Assembly (NCBI RefSeq): GCF_013408795.1
Contig: NZ_JACCCC010000001.1
Coordinates: 6,262,001 to 6,326,000 of the forward strand
Source of the DNA: Spinactinospora alkalitolerans
Lineage (GTDB): Bacteria > Actinomycetota > Actinomycetes > Streptosporangiales > Streptosporangiaceae
Length of the DNA stretch: 64,000 nucleotides
Direction of reading: 5' to 3'
Part shown: in pieces, positions 17,323 to 26,333 of the stretch
Layout: every line of letters starts with the position of its first letter
Position numbering within the stretch: the first letter of the stretch is position 1
Notes under the pieces: generated by a model
What the model saw: the letters and a program-made list of their open reading frames with translations, nothing else
What the model was told of the DNA's origin: nothing
Database searches by the model: none
Position numbers and translations under genes: made by a program

Positions 17323-18151
17323 GGGCCGCCGGGCACGGGGCGAACGCACGAACCAGTGCCTATAGGCCCTGATCTCCCTGGGCGCACACCGCTCGTTTTA
17401 ACTATTCGCCTAGTCATATTGGGTCGAATGTGACGAAAAAGTGGTCAAATCCCGGTGGAGTTTGTAGGTTCGTGCACGTGGCCGGTGCGAATCTTCCCCC
17501 TTCGCACCGCCGTACGAGGGCGGGGCCTCCCTACCGGCGCGCGGGTCCTGCGCCCCGCTCGGCCGGCCCTGGCATTTCCCCCGATATGGCCAGGGCCGGC
17601 CACCCCGGTTCGTCATCCGCACTCCGCGGGAACGAGCGGGAACGCGATCGCGGTCGGTTCCGCCGGTCCGTCCCCGGGCCATCAGGGCCGACCGCGCCGA
17701 AGAGCAACCGGGATCCGGTCCGTGCACAGACCTGCGGGGCCCGCGGGCGCACGGCTGCTCGCCGCGCGCCCTCGCGGGCCCCGCACACGGCCGCTCGCCC
17801 GGGAAGAGAGCCCCCCAGCATCTTCCCTGCCCCAAGATCCCCCGATCGGGGCCGCGAGCCGACGGCGTCGTCCTGGGTGACCCCCGTCCACACCAGCGCC
17901 GTCTTTGCCGTTGGCCCTGCCACTACCCATGAGATCGGTGGAAAACATGCGTGCCGAGTTTTTTTCGTCCCGGTTTTCCGACCACTGAAACCGCAGTTCA
18001 CAGCCGCTTCGTCCGGTATCGGGGACACCCCGTCCCAATACGTCCGCGTGGAGGGCGCACGAGCCCTACATTGGGCATGCCGCCCCGGACACGGATCCGT
18101 GATCGGCGCCGGACGGCAGCCGAAGACCAGCCCTCAGCCGAGAGGTGACCC
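17323..18151. other. Long intergenic region, no gene seen
   Basis: About 830 bp without a supported gene; the open frames in it have low-complexity Arg/Pro/Ala content. A comparatively AT-rich stretch at 17395-17460 may hold a promoter. Nothing else is recognised. Confidence 0.4.
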
Positions 18152-18382
18152 TTGTCAATCCTCCAGCCGGACATGAAGAGCATCAAGCTGTCCGTCCCCG
18201 CCGACCCCGCCTTCGACGTGGTGCGCGACCTCGACGGCACGGTCGCCGAGGTGGCGGACCCCCGCGGCGCGTACCGCTACCGGCGGGACGACGTCTCGGT
18301 CGACTTCGAGGCCACCGGCCGGACCGCCGAAGAGGACGGCCGGAGGATCGAGGTGTTCCAGGCCGTGCGCGTCAACGCCTGA
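18152..18382 (+). CDS. Small hypothetical protein
   Basis: 76-aa soluble, acidic protein with no recognised domain; it has an alternating pattern suggesting a small beta-rich fold (VVRDLDGTVAEVADPRGAYRY). The TTG at 18152 is preferred because GAGAGG lies upstream at suitable spacing; ATG 18173 is the alternative. A perfect 44-bp palindrome follows the stop, so it is probably a single-gene transcript separate from the phosphatase downstream. Confidence 0.55.
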   Translation: MSILQPDMKSIKLSVPADPAFDVVRDLDGTVAEVADPRGAYRYRRDDVSVDFEATGRTAEEDGRRIEVFQAVRVNA

Positions 18383-18383
18383 G

Positions 18384-18427
18384 CGCCCGCGGGGTGCGCG
18401 GAGCGCGCTCCGCGCACCCCGCGGGCG
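18384..18427 (+). terminator. Perfect 44-bp palindrome
   Basis: Begins two bases after the stop codon of the 76-aa gene. Each 22-base arm starts CGCCCGCGGGGTGCGCGG and is fully self-complementary with no loop, so it can form a long hairpin or cruciform. No T-run follows. Confidence 0.7.
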
Positions 18428-18526
18428 TCGGCATAGGTCCCCCTGTTCCGGGCATACGGACCAGTCAGGGCGGCGCGTACTCGACGACCGCGTTGACGTG
18501 CACGGACCAATCGCCTGGGGGGCGCG

Positions 18527-20581
18527 ATGATGGATGCCCGCGAGAACCGGGCCAGCGGTCTGGCGTTGGAGGTGTTCGACCCGGTGCCGGTCGGGGTCCT
18601 GGTCACCGTCGGCCCGGAGCACCGGCTGGTGTACACGAACTCCCTCTACCGGTCGATCTTCGGTGAACGGCCGCTGGGGAGGCCCGTGCGCACGGTCTTC
18701 TCCGACCTCATCCCGCAGGAGCACCTGGCGCTGTTCGACCAGGTGGTGGAGACGGGAGAGGCCGTCCGCCTCACCGAGGAGCCCGTGGACGTGGACGGCC
18801 TCGGCGGTGCCGCACCGAAGCGCTTCTTCAACTTCAGCCTCTCGGCGGTCTCCCTCGGCGGCGAACGCGGGGTGCTGGTGGTGGCCGTGGAGGTCACCGA
18901 GCAGGTCGACGCCGTGCAGCGGGTCCGCCTGATCTCCGAGGAGCGGCGGCGTGCGCTCCAGCGGTACCAGAGCCTGGTGCGGGCGGGCACCCAGGTGGTG
19001 TGGGTGGCCGACGCCGGCGGCGCCATCGTCGAAGCGGGTCCGGGCTGGGAGGAGATGACCGGGCAGGCGTGGGAGGAGGCCCGCGGGTTCGGGTGGATGA
19101 ACGCCGTCCACCCCGACGACCGTGATCCGGTCGCGCGGGCCTGGGCCCTGGCGACCGGGGAGGTGTCCCCGCTGTTCGAGCACACCTACCGGATACGCAC
19201 GGTGGACGGCGCATTCCGGCACCTCTACGTCCGCGCCGCGCCGGTGCTCGAAGACGACTCCGTGGTGGAGTGGGTGGGAATCGCCAACGACATCGAGGAG
19301 CAGTGGCAGGAGCGCCGTCGCAGGGATCTGCTCGGCCGGGCCGCCGCCGCCACGGCCGACGCCATGCGCCTGGACGAGATGTTCTCGGCGCTGGCCCGGG
19401 TGATCGTGCCGGCGCTGGCCGACGGGTGCGGCGTCTACCTGCTCCCCGAGCCCGTGGAGCGGCCCGTCGAGGGCCTACTCGTCGCCGAGCGCGTCGCGGG
19501 GGCGGCGCGGGACGGGCTGCCGGAGGTGCCTCCGCGCCGCGAGGAGCACTTCTCCCCCGACAGCGCGTTCGCCAGCGCGGTGCGGCGGCGCTCCCCCGTC
19601 CGCAGCTCGTTCCCTCCCGGGGTTCCGCCACCGGGGTTCGCCCCCACCGGCAGCGGGCGATGGCTGGCCGAGGCCGAGGCCAACAGCATGATCATCCTGC
19701 CGGTCGTCGTCGACGGCGCCGTGGCCGCGGTGGTGGCCGCCGCAGCGTGCGGCGGGCGCACCCCGTTCAACGGCGACGACGTGATCCTGCTGGAGCGGAT
19801 GTTCGACCGGGTGCGCGTCCCCCTCAGCCACATCATGGAGTTCCAGCGCACGCAGAGCGTGGCGCTGGCCCTGCAGCGCAGCCTGCTCTCGGAGCCGCCC
19901 GATGTCCCGGGCCTGCGGATCGCCGCCCGCTACCGGCCGAGCTCCGCCGCCGCAGCCGAGGTCGGCGGGGACTGGTACGACTCCTTCGTGCTGCACGACG
20001 GCGCGACCGCGCTGGTCATCGGGGACGTGGCGGGGCACGACCTGTCCGCCGCCGTCACCATGGGCCAGTTGCGCAACATGCTGCGGGGACTGGCCGTCGA
20101 CCGGGAGGAGCCCCCGGGGGAGATCCTGCGGCGCCTGGACGTCGCCCTGGCGGCCCTGCACGAGTACGAGGGCACCGCGACCTGCGTCCTGGCGCGCGTC
20201 GAAGGCACCGGCGACGGCGGGTGGGAACTGAACTACACCATCGCCGGGCATCCGCCGCCGCTGCTGGTCACCGGTGACGGCGGCCGCTTCCTCACGGAGC
20301 CGTCCGAGCCGCTCCTCGGCCTGGTCTCCGACCACCCGCGCAGCAGTGCCGTCGAGCCGCTCCCGCCGGACGGCACGCTGCTGCTCTACACCGACGGTCT
20401 GGTCGAGCACCCGGGCGAGCACCTCGACGAGGGCCTGCTCCGGCTGCGCCGGCACGCCGAGTCGCTCGCCCGCGAGCCACTGGAGACGTTCTGCGACGAG
20501 CTGCTGGCCGGACTGCCCAAGACCGGGCGCGACGACATCGCGATGATCGCGCTGCGACTGCCCTCAGCGGCCCCGGCGTGA
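18527..20581 (+). CDS. PAS-PAS-GAF-SpoIIE serine phosphatase (RsbU type)
   Basis: Cytosolic sensor phosphatase (684 aa) of the partner-switching type that activates anti-anti-sigma factors. Domains: a first PAS (about 15-125), a second PAS (about 145-265, with GWEEMTGQ and AVHPDDRDPVARAW), a GAF-like domain (about 280-445), and a PP2C/SpoIIE domain (about 460-680) with EVGGDWYDSF, IGDVAGHDLSAA and GRDDIAMIAL metal-binding motifs. There is no kinase or membrane segment. No anti-sigma or sigma gene adjoins it, so its partner is elsewhere. The first two codons are both ATG. Confidence 0.88.
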   Translation: MMDARENRASGLALEVFDPVPVGVLVTVGPEHRLVYTNSLYRSIFGERPLGRPVRTVFSDLIPQEHLALFDQVVETGEAVRLTEEPVDVDGLGGAAPKRFFNFSLSAVSLGGERGVLVVAVEVTEQVDAVQRVRLISEERRRALQRYQSLVRAGTQVVWVADAGGAIVEAGPGWEEMTGQAWEEARGFGWMNAVHPDDRDPVARAWALATGEVSPLFEHTYRIRTVDGAFRHLYVRAAPVLEDDSVVEWVGIANDIEEQWQERRRRDLLGRAAAATADAMRLDEMFSALARVIVPALADGCGVYLLPEPVERPVEGLLVAERVAGAARDGLPEVPPRREEHFSPDSAFASAVRRRSPVRSSFPPGVPPPGFAPTGSGRWLAEAEANSMIILPVVVDGAVAAVVAAAACGGRTPFNGDDVILLERMFDRVRVPLSHIMEFQRTQSVALALQRSLLSEPPDVPGLRIAARYRPSSAAAAEVGGDWYDSFVLHDGATALVIGDVAGHDLSAAVTMGQLRNMLRGLAVDREEPPGEILRRLDVALAALHEYEGTATCVLARVEGTGDGGWELNYTIAGHPPPLLVTGDGGRFLTEPSEPLLGLVSDHPRSSAVEPLPPDGTLLLYTDGLVEHPGEHLDEGLLRLRRHAESLAREPLETFCDELLAGLPKTGRDDIAMIALRLPSAAPA

Positions 20582-20664
20582 GCGCGGTGGTTTGCGCTGG
20601 ACGGCGGGAGGTAGCTGCCCGATGGCCGCAAGCAGGAGGATCGCGCACCGTCCGGGGGGACACC

Positions 20665-20889
20665 ATGGACACCGCCGCAACCCACGTCGCCCACGACTTC
20701 GGCGACAGGATCCGGATCATCGCCGTCGACCCGCAGAGCGCCCAGAGCCACCACCAGTTCGACGACGCGCACGAGGTGTCGATGGGCGGCGACCGCGACT
20801 CCACCCTGGACGCCGCCGGCTACCGCCGCATCGGCGAGTGGAGCAAGGAGGGCGACCACGACGCCGCCCGCGTCGAACGCATGACCTAG
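20665..20889 (+). CDS. Small hydrophilic hypothetical protein
   Basis: 74-aa protein rich in Asp, His and Arg, with no recognised domain (HDFGDRIRIIAVDP, then YRRIGEWSKEGDHDAARVERMT). The ATG at 20665 follows GGGGGGA. The frame extends upstream to a GTG overlapping the phosphatase stop, so the two genes may be co-transcribed. Function is unknown. Confidence 0.5.
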   Translation: MDTAATHVAHDFGDRIRIIAVDPQSAQSHHQFDDAHEVSMGGDRDSTLDAAGYRRIGEWSKEGDHDAARVERMT

Positions 20890-20929
20890 CGGGCCCAGCG
20901 GCGACCGGTTCGGCCTGGCGTGCTTCCGG

Positions 20930-21210
20930 CGATCTTGACCTTGAGATTCAACCTCGATCACCGGGGGTTTTGAAGCTCAGCCCCAGGAGGGATCCGCGGT
21001 GACCGGGCGATCCTCTCGTGTGGCCGCAGGCCCTTGGCAGGGATCGCCCCGGCGCCGCGCCGCCCACGCCGCCACCGTGCGTGCCAGGCCGAAACCGCGG
21101 TGTCGGTGCGCGCCCGAGGCGACGGGTCCGCTTCACGCGGTCGAGGAGATCGGCGAGCGACATCGGTGTATCAGTCGGCATACCGGTCATTGTGCCGCGC
21201 AAAGGTGACA
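20930..21210. repeat. Dispersed intergenic repeat, copy C
   Basis: Shares blocks with 31500-31850. GGCCGAAACCGCGGTGTCGG (about 21087) matches GGCCGAAACCACGGTGTCGG near 31645. GGGGGTTTTGAAG, CAGGAGGG and TCTCGTGTGGCCG match the other copy in inverted order. No gene is supported here; the rest of 20890-21347 is promoter space for the peptidase gene. Confidence 0.6.
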
Positions 21211-21347
21211 TTCACCTGACCCCTGGACGCACCGCCGCCCCGGCACACCGCTCTGAACAGGGGTTTCGTTCCCCGGCCGTCTCGGAGTGGTCAACCCGAC
21301 TCCGCGTTCCTCCTCCTCAGAGGCACGGCGTTGATTTACTGGAGATC

Positions 21348-23141
21348 ATGGGCGAGCGTTGGCAGGACCGGTTCCGTGCGGCCAGGATCAGTCTCCCGTC
21401 ATCGGCCAGGGAGGCTCCCGACCGCGGGCTGTTCCGCAGCAACGCGAGCGGCACCTGGGAGATCTACGCCTGGGACCGCACCACGGGTGAGCAGCGCCAG
21501 GTGACCAAGCGGCACCAGGGCACCATGTCCGGGGTGATCGACCCGACCGGAACGTGGGCGTGGTGGTTCGACGACACCGACGGCGACGAGTTCGGCGTCT
21601 GGCGCCGGCAGCCGTTCACCGGCGGCCCCGACGAGACCGCGGCCCCCGGCCTGGCCCCTTCCTACGCGGGCGGCCTCGCGCTCGGGGCCTCCGGCGCCGC
21701 GCTGGTCGGCCGGTCCACCGATGACGGGTTCAGCGTGCACCTGAGCAGGCCCGGAGCCCAGCCGCAGACCCTCTACGCCCACCGCCAGGAGGGCTACCTC
21801 GCCGACCTCTCCCGGGACGAGTCGCTGTTCGCCATCGGGCACAGCGAGCACGGCGACAGCCGGCACATGGCCGTGCGCGTGCTCCGCCTCGGCGCCGCCG
21901 GGACCGCCGAGGCCGTCGCCGACCTGTGGGACGGCCCGCACCGGGACCTCACCCCGGTCGGCTTCGCACCCGACGACCACCGGCTGCTCGTCCTGCACGA
22001 GCGGCGCGGCAGGCTCGAACCGCTCATCTGGGACGCCGTCGCCGGGATCGAGCGGGAGATCGCGATCGACCTGCCCGGCGACCTGCTCGCCGGGTGGTAC
22101 CTCGACGGCCGCTCGCTGCTGATCTCGCAGGACCACCAGGCCCGCTCCCAACTGCACCGCTACGACCTCGACACCGGTGAGCTCGTCTCGCTGGACGTCC
22201 CGCGCGGGCTGGTCTCCGCGGCGGCCGCCCGGCCCGACGGCACCGTCGAGTACTCCTGGTCCAGCTCCGCCCGGCCGCCGGTGATCCGCAGCACCACCGG
22301 TGCGGTCGTGCTGGCGCCGCCCGGTCCCGAGGCCCCGGCGTCGGTTCCGGTGCGGGACGTGACCGTGGCGGGCCCCGGCGGCGACATCCACGCGCTGGTC
22401 TCGCTGCCGGAGGAGGGTGCGGCCCCCCACCCGACCGTGTTCATCGTGCACGGCGGCCCGCAGGCGCAGGACTTCGACTCCTTCGCACCCGACGTCGCCG
22501 CATGGGTCGACCACGGCTTCGCCGTGGTGCGGGTCAACTACCGCGGCTCCACCGGCTACGGCAGCGCCTGGCGCGACGCGCTGGAGGGCCGGGTCGGCCT
22601 GACCGAGCTGGAGGACATCAAGGCGGTGCGCGACTGGGCCGTGGGCTCCGGGCTCTCCGACCCCGACCGGATGGTCCTCGAAGGCGGGTCGTGGGGCGGT
22701 TACCTGGCCCTGCTGGGCATCGGCCGCCACCCCGGCGACTGGAGCGCCGGCATCGCCGCCGTCCCGATCGCCGACTACGTCGCGGCCTACGAGGACGAGA
22801 TGGAGGCCCTGCGCGCGTTCGACCGCTCCCTGTTCGGGGGGTCGCCGCAGGACGTGCCCGACCTGTACCGCGCCTCCTCCCCCATCACCTACGCCGCCGA
22901 CGTCACCGCCCCGGTGCTGGTCCTGGCCGGTGAGAACGACCCCCGGTGCCCGATCCGGCAGATCGACAACTACATCGCCCGGCTCGCCGAGCTCGGCAGG
23001 CCGCACGAGGTCCACCGGTTCGACGCCGGGCACGGCTCGTTCGTCGTCGAGGAGCGCATCCGGCACATGGCGGCCGAGCTGGACTTCGCGCTCAGAAGCA
23101 CCGGCCTGCGCACGGAGGGAACGCGCTCAGGGCACACCTGA
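21348..23141 (+). CDS. S9 family prolyl oligopeptidase-type peptidase
   Basis: Cytosolic serine peptidase of 597 aa, probably an acylaminoacyl peptidase or dipeptidyl-type enzyme. The N-terminal half (about 30-330) is a beta-propeller; the C-terminal half is an alpha/beta hydrolase with PTVFIVHGGPQAQDFDSF, the nucleophile elbow GGSWGGY, the acid in GENDPRCPI and the His in DAGHGSF. The ATG at 21348 with GGAGATC upstream is used; the longer frame covers the intergenic repeat and is not credible. The GntR gene follows after two bases and may be co-translated. Confidence 0.87.
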   Translation: MGERWQDRFRAARISLPSSAREAPDRGLFRSNASGTWEIYAWDRTTGEQRQVTKRHQGTMSGVIDPTGTWAWWFDDTDGDEFGVWRRQPFTGGPDETAAPGLAPSYAGGLALGASGAALVGRSTDDGFSVHLSRPGAQPQTLYAHRQEGYLADLSRDESLFAIGHSEHGDSRHMAVRVLRLGAAGTAEAVADLWDGPHRDLTPVGFAPDDHRLLVLHERRGRLEPLIWDAVAGIEREIAIDLPGDLLAGWYLDGRSLLISQDHQARSQLHRYDLDTGELVSLDVPRGLVSAAAARPDGTVEYSWSSSARPPVIRSTTGAVVLAPPGPEAPASVPVRDVTVAGPGGDIHALVSLPEEGAAPHPTVFIVHGGPQAQDFDSFAPDVAAWVDHGFAVVRVNYRGSTGYGSAWRDALEGRVGLTELEDIKAVRDWAVGSGLSDPDRMVLEGGSWGGYLALLGIGRHPGDWSAGIAAVPIADYVAAYEDEMEALRAFDRSLFGGSPQDVPDLYRASSPITYAADVTAPVLVLAGENDPRCPIRQIDNYIARLAELGRPHEVHRFDAGHGSFVVEERIRHMAAELDFALRSTGLRTEGTRSGHT

Positions 23142-23143
23142 CC

Positions 23144-23893
23144 GTGGGCCGGCCACGCTACCTCCGGGTAGCCGACGCCCTGCGCGTCCCCATCCTCGAC
23201 GGCGCGCTGCCCCCGGGCGCCCGCCTGCCCTCCCGAGCCCAGCTCGCCCGGCGCCACGAGGTCAGCGAGCAGGTGTCGCGCAACGCCCTGCGGCTGCTCA
23301 TCGCCGAGGGGCTGGTGGAGAGCCGTCCGGGCTCCGGGTACTACGTGCGCGAGGTGCCGGAGTCCTACCGGTTCGCGCGCACCGACCGCTTCTCGGGGTC
23401 CCTCCTGCGGCCGCTGGCGGGCGAGGACCGCGACACGATCACGCGTCCGGCGTGCGACCGGATGGCGGAGCGGCTGGGGATCGGGGAGGGGGAGCCGCTG
23501 TACCGCACCCGGTGCGTCGGCACGGCCGGGGGCGCGCCGGTCGCGGTGCACACCTCGTGGGAGCCCGCGGTGCTCACCCACAACACCACCCGCGCGCCCG
23601 GTGACGCCGATGCGGAGACGGGCGTGCTGGAGCGGCTCGCCGCCGCCGGGGTGGTCATCGACCGCGTCGTGGAGGAGGTGGCGGTGCTCCCCCTGACCGA
23701 GCCGGAGGCCGTACTGCTGCGGCTCGCCCCGGGGGCGCCGGTGCTGGTGGTGGAGCGGACGCACTACAGCGGGCAGCGTCCGGTGGAGACGTCGGACCTG
23801 GTGGCCGTGGTCGAGCGCTGCCGGCTGTCCTACCGGCTGAGTCTGGCGCGGACGCCGGCCGGGGGCGGCCCCCGGCCGGACCCGCACCGCTGA
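23144..23893 (+). CDS. GntR/UTRA (HutC type) regulator
   Basis: Transcription factor of about 249 aa. Residues 5-70 are a GntR winged helix (ADALRVPILDGALPPGARLPS, then QVSRNALRLLIAEGLVESRPGSGYYV). Residues 95-240 are a UTRA ligand domain (ERLGIGEGEPLYRTRCVG and VVERTHYSGQRPVETSDLV). The start is uncertain: GTG 23144, two bases after the peptidase stop, has no good ribosome binding site and probably depends on translational coupling. The ligand is unknown; the peptidase gene may be its target. Confidence 0.8.
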   Translation: MGRPRYLRVADALRVPILDGALPPGARLPSRAQLARRHEVSEQVSRNALRLLIAEGLVESRPGSGYYVREVPESYRFARTDRFSGSLLRPLAGEDRDTITRPACDRMAERLGIGEGEPLYRTRCVGTAGGAPVAVHTSWEPAVLTHNTTRAPGDADAETGVLERLAAAGVVIDRVVEEVAVLPLTEPEAVLLRLAPGAPVLVVERTHYSGQRPVETSDLVAVVERCRLSYRLSLARTPAGGGPRPDPHR

Positions 23894-23938
23894 CCCGCGT
23901 GCGGGTCCGCGCGCACAGCGGCCCGCACGCATGAAAAC

Positions 23939-23971
23939 GGCGCCGTGGGAGCTCGGGACTCCCGCGGCGCC
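23939..23971 (-). terminator. Terminator of array gene 1
   Basis: GGCGCCGTGGGAG and CTCCCGCGGCGCC form a long stem about 80 bp after the first array gene. Closely related hairpins follow all six genes. Confidence 0.7.
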
Positions 23972-24051
23972 TGCGGTGCCACCGGCCGGCGGGTGCGATC
24001 AGTTCGGCGACTCACACCCGCACGGCACGGCGGTCAAACGCGACCGCGCTC

Positions 24052-24294
24052 TCAGCCGCCGTTGGTGTTGGCGCAGCCGGAGGTCGTGTTGGACTCGGCC
24101 TGGCCCAGGATGCCGATCGCGATACCGAGGCCGAGGCCCTGGTTGGACGCGCAGGACTGGGACACGCTGCTGTTGTTGTTGGTGATGGTGTCGCCTTCGT
24201 CCTTCTTCTTGTCGGCGAAGGCGGTGCCCGAGCCGAACGCCATCATCGCGCCCGTGACCAGACCGATGGCGGCAACCTTCTTGGCGAAACGCAT
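24052..24294 (-). CDS. Small secreted two-cysteine protein, array gene 1
   Basis: 80-aa precursor. MRFAKKVAAIGLVTGAMMAF begins a Sec signal that ends at AFA (about residue 26), leaving about 54 residues. The mature part is Asn/Ser-rich, then SQSCASNQGLGLGIAIGILGQ, then a second Cys in SGCANTNGG. Both cysteines are conserved in all six paralogues and could form a disulfide around the Gly/Leu-rich hydrophobic segment. The size and composition recall chaplins, but the chaplin sequence motif is absent. This copy is the most diverged: it has a Lys/Asp insertion after the signal and an NNNSS in place of NTNTS. It lies last in the array in the direction of transcription. Function is unknown; a surface or aerial-growth role is only a guess. 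Confidence 0.75.
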   Translation of the reverse strand: MRFAKKVAAIGLVTGAMMAFGSGTAFADKKKDEGDTITNNNSSVSQSCASNQGLGLGIAIGILGQAESNTTSGCANTNGG

Positions 24295-24359
24295 ATGTCT
24301 TGCCTCTCCTCGTGCATCGTTCAGAACAGGCCACCTCCCCCCACTCTTCGTGTTGGATA

Positions 24360-24432
24360 GTGACCGAGAGTAACGATAACCGACACGGGTTCCACCAAAA
24401 CCCGCGGATCGGCGAAATGCCGTGTCTTTGCC
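24360..24432 (-). promoter_or_regulatory. Paired upstream boxes of array gene 1
   Basis: Box A (24360-24381) reads GTGAC-N5-GTAAC on the plus strand, followed by GATAACC. Box B (24410-24432) is an imperfect inverted repeat, GGCGAAAT to TTTGCC. Box A is 65 bp from the start codon and 28 bp from box B. Confidence 0.65.
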
Positions 24433-24506
24433 GCCTCGTGGGGCGACGATTCCCTTCCGGGGAAGGGGCCGGGTCTGCCCACCACACCGCCCCGCAGCAC
24501 GAAAAC

Positions 24507-24539
24507 GGCGCCGCGGGAGCTCGGGACTCCCGCGACGCC
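24507..24539 (-). terminator. Terminator of array gene 2
   Basis: GGCGCCGCGGGAG with CTCCCGCGACGCC, nearly identical to the hairpin after gene 1. Confidence 0.7.
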
Positions 24540-24621
24540 TGCGGTGCCACCGGCCGGCGGGTGCGATCAGTTCGGCGACTCACACCCGCACGGCACGGCG
24601 GTCAAGCGCGCGACGGCGCTC

Positions 24622-24852
24622 TTAGCCGTTGCTGTTGCCGCACGCGGCGGTCGGGTTGGCGGAGGCCTGGCCCAGGAGGCCCACGGCGAGACCCAGGCCG
24701 AGGCCCTGGTTGGCCACGCAGGACTGGGACACGCTGGTGTTGGTGTTGGTGATGATGTCACCCTCACCATCGGCGAAGGCGGTGCCGGCGCCGAACGTCA
24801 TCATCGCGCCCGTGACCAGACCGACAGCAGCGACCTTCTTGGCGAAACGCAT
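24622..24852 (-). CDS. Small secreted two-cysteine protein, array gene 2
   Basis: 76-aa precursor with the family signal peptide (cleavage after GTAFA) and a mature part of about 50 residues: an acidic start, ITNTNTSVSQSC, ANQGLGLGLAVGLLGQ, then ACGNSNG at the C-terminus. There are 25 residues between the cysteines. The gene has its own upstream boxes and terminator, so each member is probably a separate transcript. GAGGAGAGG precedes the ATG. Function is unknown. Confidence 0.78.
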   Translation of the reverse strand: MRFAKKVAAVGLVTGAMMTFGAGTAFADGEGDIITNTNTSVSQSCVANQGLGLGLAVGLLGQASANPTAACGNSNG

Positions 24853-24918
24853 GCGTCTTACCTCTCCTCGTACATCGTTCAGGACAGGTCACCTCCCCCC
24901 ACTTCGCGTGTTCGGATA

Positions 24919-24991
24919 GTGACCGAGAGTAACAATAACCGGCACGGGTCAGATGAAAACCCGCAGACCGGCGAAATGCCATGTCTTTGCC
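24919..24991 (-). promoter_or_regulatory. Paired upstream boxes of array gene 2
   Basis: Box A 24919-24940 (GTGAC-N5-GTAAC) and box B 24969-24991, spaced 28 bp apart and 66 bp from the start codon, as in the other members. Confidence 0.65.
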
Positions 24992-25076
24992 GCTTCCAGG
25001 GGTGGTGATTCCCTTCCGGCGCCCAAAAGCCGGGAAAGCGGCGATTCAGTACAGTACGGTCCCGGAACACGCAAAA

Positions 25077-25110
25077 GGCGCCGCAAGAGTCGAAAGACCC
25101 TCGCGGCGCC
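25077..25110 (-). terminator. Terminator of array gene 3
   Basis: GGCGCCGC and GCGGCGCC arms enclose an AAGAGTCGAAAGACCCTC centre. Confidence 0.65.
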
Positions 25111-25187
25111 CGCGACGCCGCCGACCGGTGCAGGCGGTCAGACCGGTGGTCCGGACCCGCCCGGCCGGACGGTCAAGCTCGCAGGGC

Positions 25188-25421
25188 TCAGGTGGCGTTG
25201 CCGCAGCCGGCGCCCGTGTCGGCCTCGCCCTGGCCCAGCAGCCCCACGGCGACGCCCGCGCCGAGGCCCTGGTTGGCGACACAGGACTGGGACACGCTGG
25301 TGTTGGTGTTGGTGATGGGCTCGCCGTCCCCCTTCTCGTCGGCGAACGCGGTGCCCGAGCCGAACGCCATCACCGCGCCCGTGACCAGACCGACAGCAGC
25401 GACCTTCTTGGCGAAACGCAT
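25188..25421 (-). CDS. Small secreted two-cysteine protein, array gene 3
   Basis: 77-aa precursor of the same family. The signal is as in gene 2 apart from VMAFGSG. The mature part starts DEKGDGEPITNTNTSV and keeps SQSCVANQGLG and LLGQ; the second Cys is in GAGCGNAT, so the C-terminal Asn-Gly is replaced by Ala-Thr. Its upstream box A is the most degenerate of the six (GTGAC-N5-GCAAC), so its expression may differ. Confidence 0.77.
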   Translation of the reverse strand: MRFAKKVAAVGLVTGAVMAFGSGTAFADEKGDGEPITNTNTSVSQSCVANQGLGAGVAVGLLGQGEADTGAGCGNAT

Positions 25422-25483
25422 GCGTCTTGCCTTTCTTCTCGCGTTGTTCAGGACAGACCGTCACCACTCCTGGTTGTCAAATG

Positions 25484-25556
25484 GTGACCGCGGGCAACGG
25501 TAATCGGCGCGGTACGGCTGGGGGTCCGCGGACCGGCGAAATGCCGTCTCTTTGCC
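25484..25556 (-). promoter_or_regulatory. Paired upstream boxes of array gene 3
   Basis: Box A is altered to GTGAC-N5-GCAAC; box B (25534-25556) is intact. Spacing to the start codon is 62 bp. Confidence 0.55.
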
Positions 25557-25654
25557 GTTTCCAGGGGTTCCCATTCCTTTCCGGCACCCAAAAGCCGGGA
25601 AAGCGACGAATCAACCTGCGGCGCGGCCCCGCACCGTCGTTCCGCGCACACGAC

Positions 25655-25689
25655 GACGCCGCGAGGATCGAGGAGATCCCCGCGGCGCC
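25655..25689 (-). terminator. Terminator of array gene 4
   Basis: GACGCCGCGAGGATC pairs with GATCCCCGCGGCGCC, with mismatches near the loop. Confidence 0.6.
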
Positions 25690-25773
25690 TAGGACATCAC
25701 CGGTCGGCGAACGCGATCGGTTCGGCGACTCAGCGGTCCGCCCGACCCGGCGGTCGAGCGTGCAGCGGCGCTC

Positions 25774-26001
25774 TTAGCCGTTGGCGTTGGAGCAGCCGGC
25801 GCTCGGGTTGGCCTCGGCCTGGCCCAGGATGCCCAGGGCGACGCCCGCGCCGAGGCCCTGGTTGGCGACACAGGACTGACCCACGCTGGTGTTGGTGTTG
25901 GTGATCTCGTCACCGCCCTTGGCGAGGGCGGCGCCCGCGCCGAACGTCATCATCGCGCCCGTGACCAGACCGACAGCGGCAACCTTCTTGGCGATACGCA
26001 T
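25774..26001 (-). CDS. Small secreted two-cysteine protein, array gene 4
   Basis: 75-aa precursor starting MRIAKK, with signal cleavage after GAALA. The mature protein has about 48 residues: KGGDEITNTNTSVGQSC, then ANQGLGAGVALGILGQ, then the second Cys in AGCSNANG. Genes 4 and 6 share the MRIAKK start, the ALAKGGDE junction and GQSC in place of SQSC, and form a subgroup that probably arose by duplication. The ATG is the one aligned with the other family members; the frame extends further upstream without a ribosome binding site. Confidence 0.77.
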   Translation of the reverse strand: MRIAKKVAAVGLVTGAMMTFGAGAALAKGGDEITNTNTSVGQSCVANQGLGAGVALGILGQAEANPSAGCSNANG

Positions 26002-26067
26002 GTGGTTCACCTTTCCTCGTGCTTCGTTCAGGACAGGCCACCTCCCCCCACTCCACGTGTTCGGATA

Positions 26068-26140
26068 GTGACCGAAAGTAACCATAACCAACTTGGGTCG
26101 GCCAAAAACCCGCAGCTCGGCGAAATACCGTATCTTTGCC
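26068..26140 (-). promoter_or_regulatory. Paired upstream boxes of array gene 4
   Basis: Box A 26068-26089 (GTGAC-N5-GTAAC then CATAACC) and box B 26118-26140, spaced 28 bp apart and 66 bp from the start codon. Confidence 0.65.
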
Positions 26141-26214
26141 ACTCGCGGATACGGCGATGCCCGTCCGCCCCCGGGAGGTGGTGGGCCCACGCACTTTCGG
26201 CTCGCACACACGAC

Positions 26215-26249
26215 GGCGCCGCGAGAGTCTCCTCGACCCTCGCGGCGCC
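26215..26249 (-). terminator. Terminator of array gene 5
   Basis: GGCGCCGCGAG and CTCGCGGCGCC pair around GTCTCCTCGACC. Confidence 0.7.
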
Positions 26250-26333
26250 CGCGGCCGTACCGGCCCGCGCAGATGCGATCGGTTCGCCACCCCGCACCCG
26301 CACGGCACGGCGGTCAGAAGCGCGACGGCGCTC

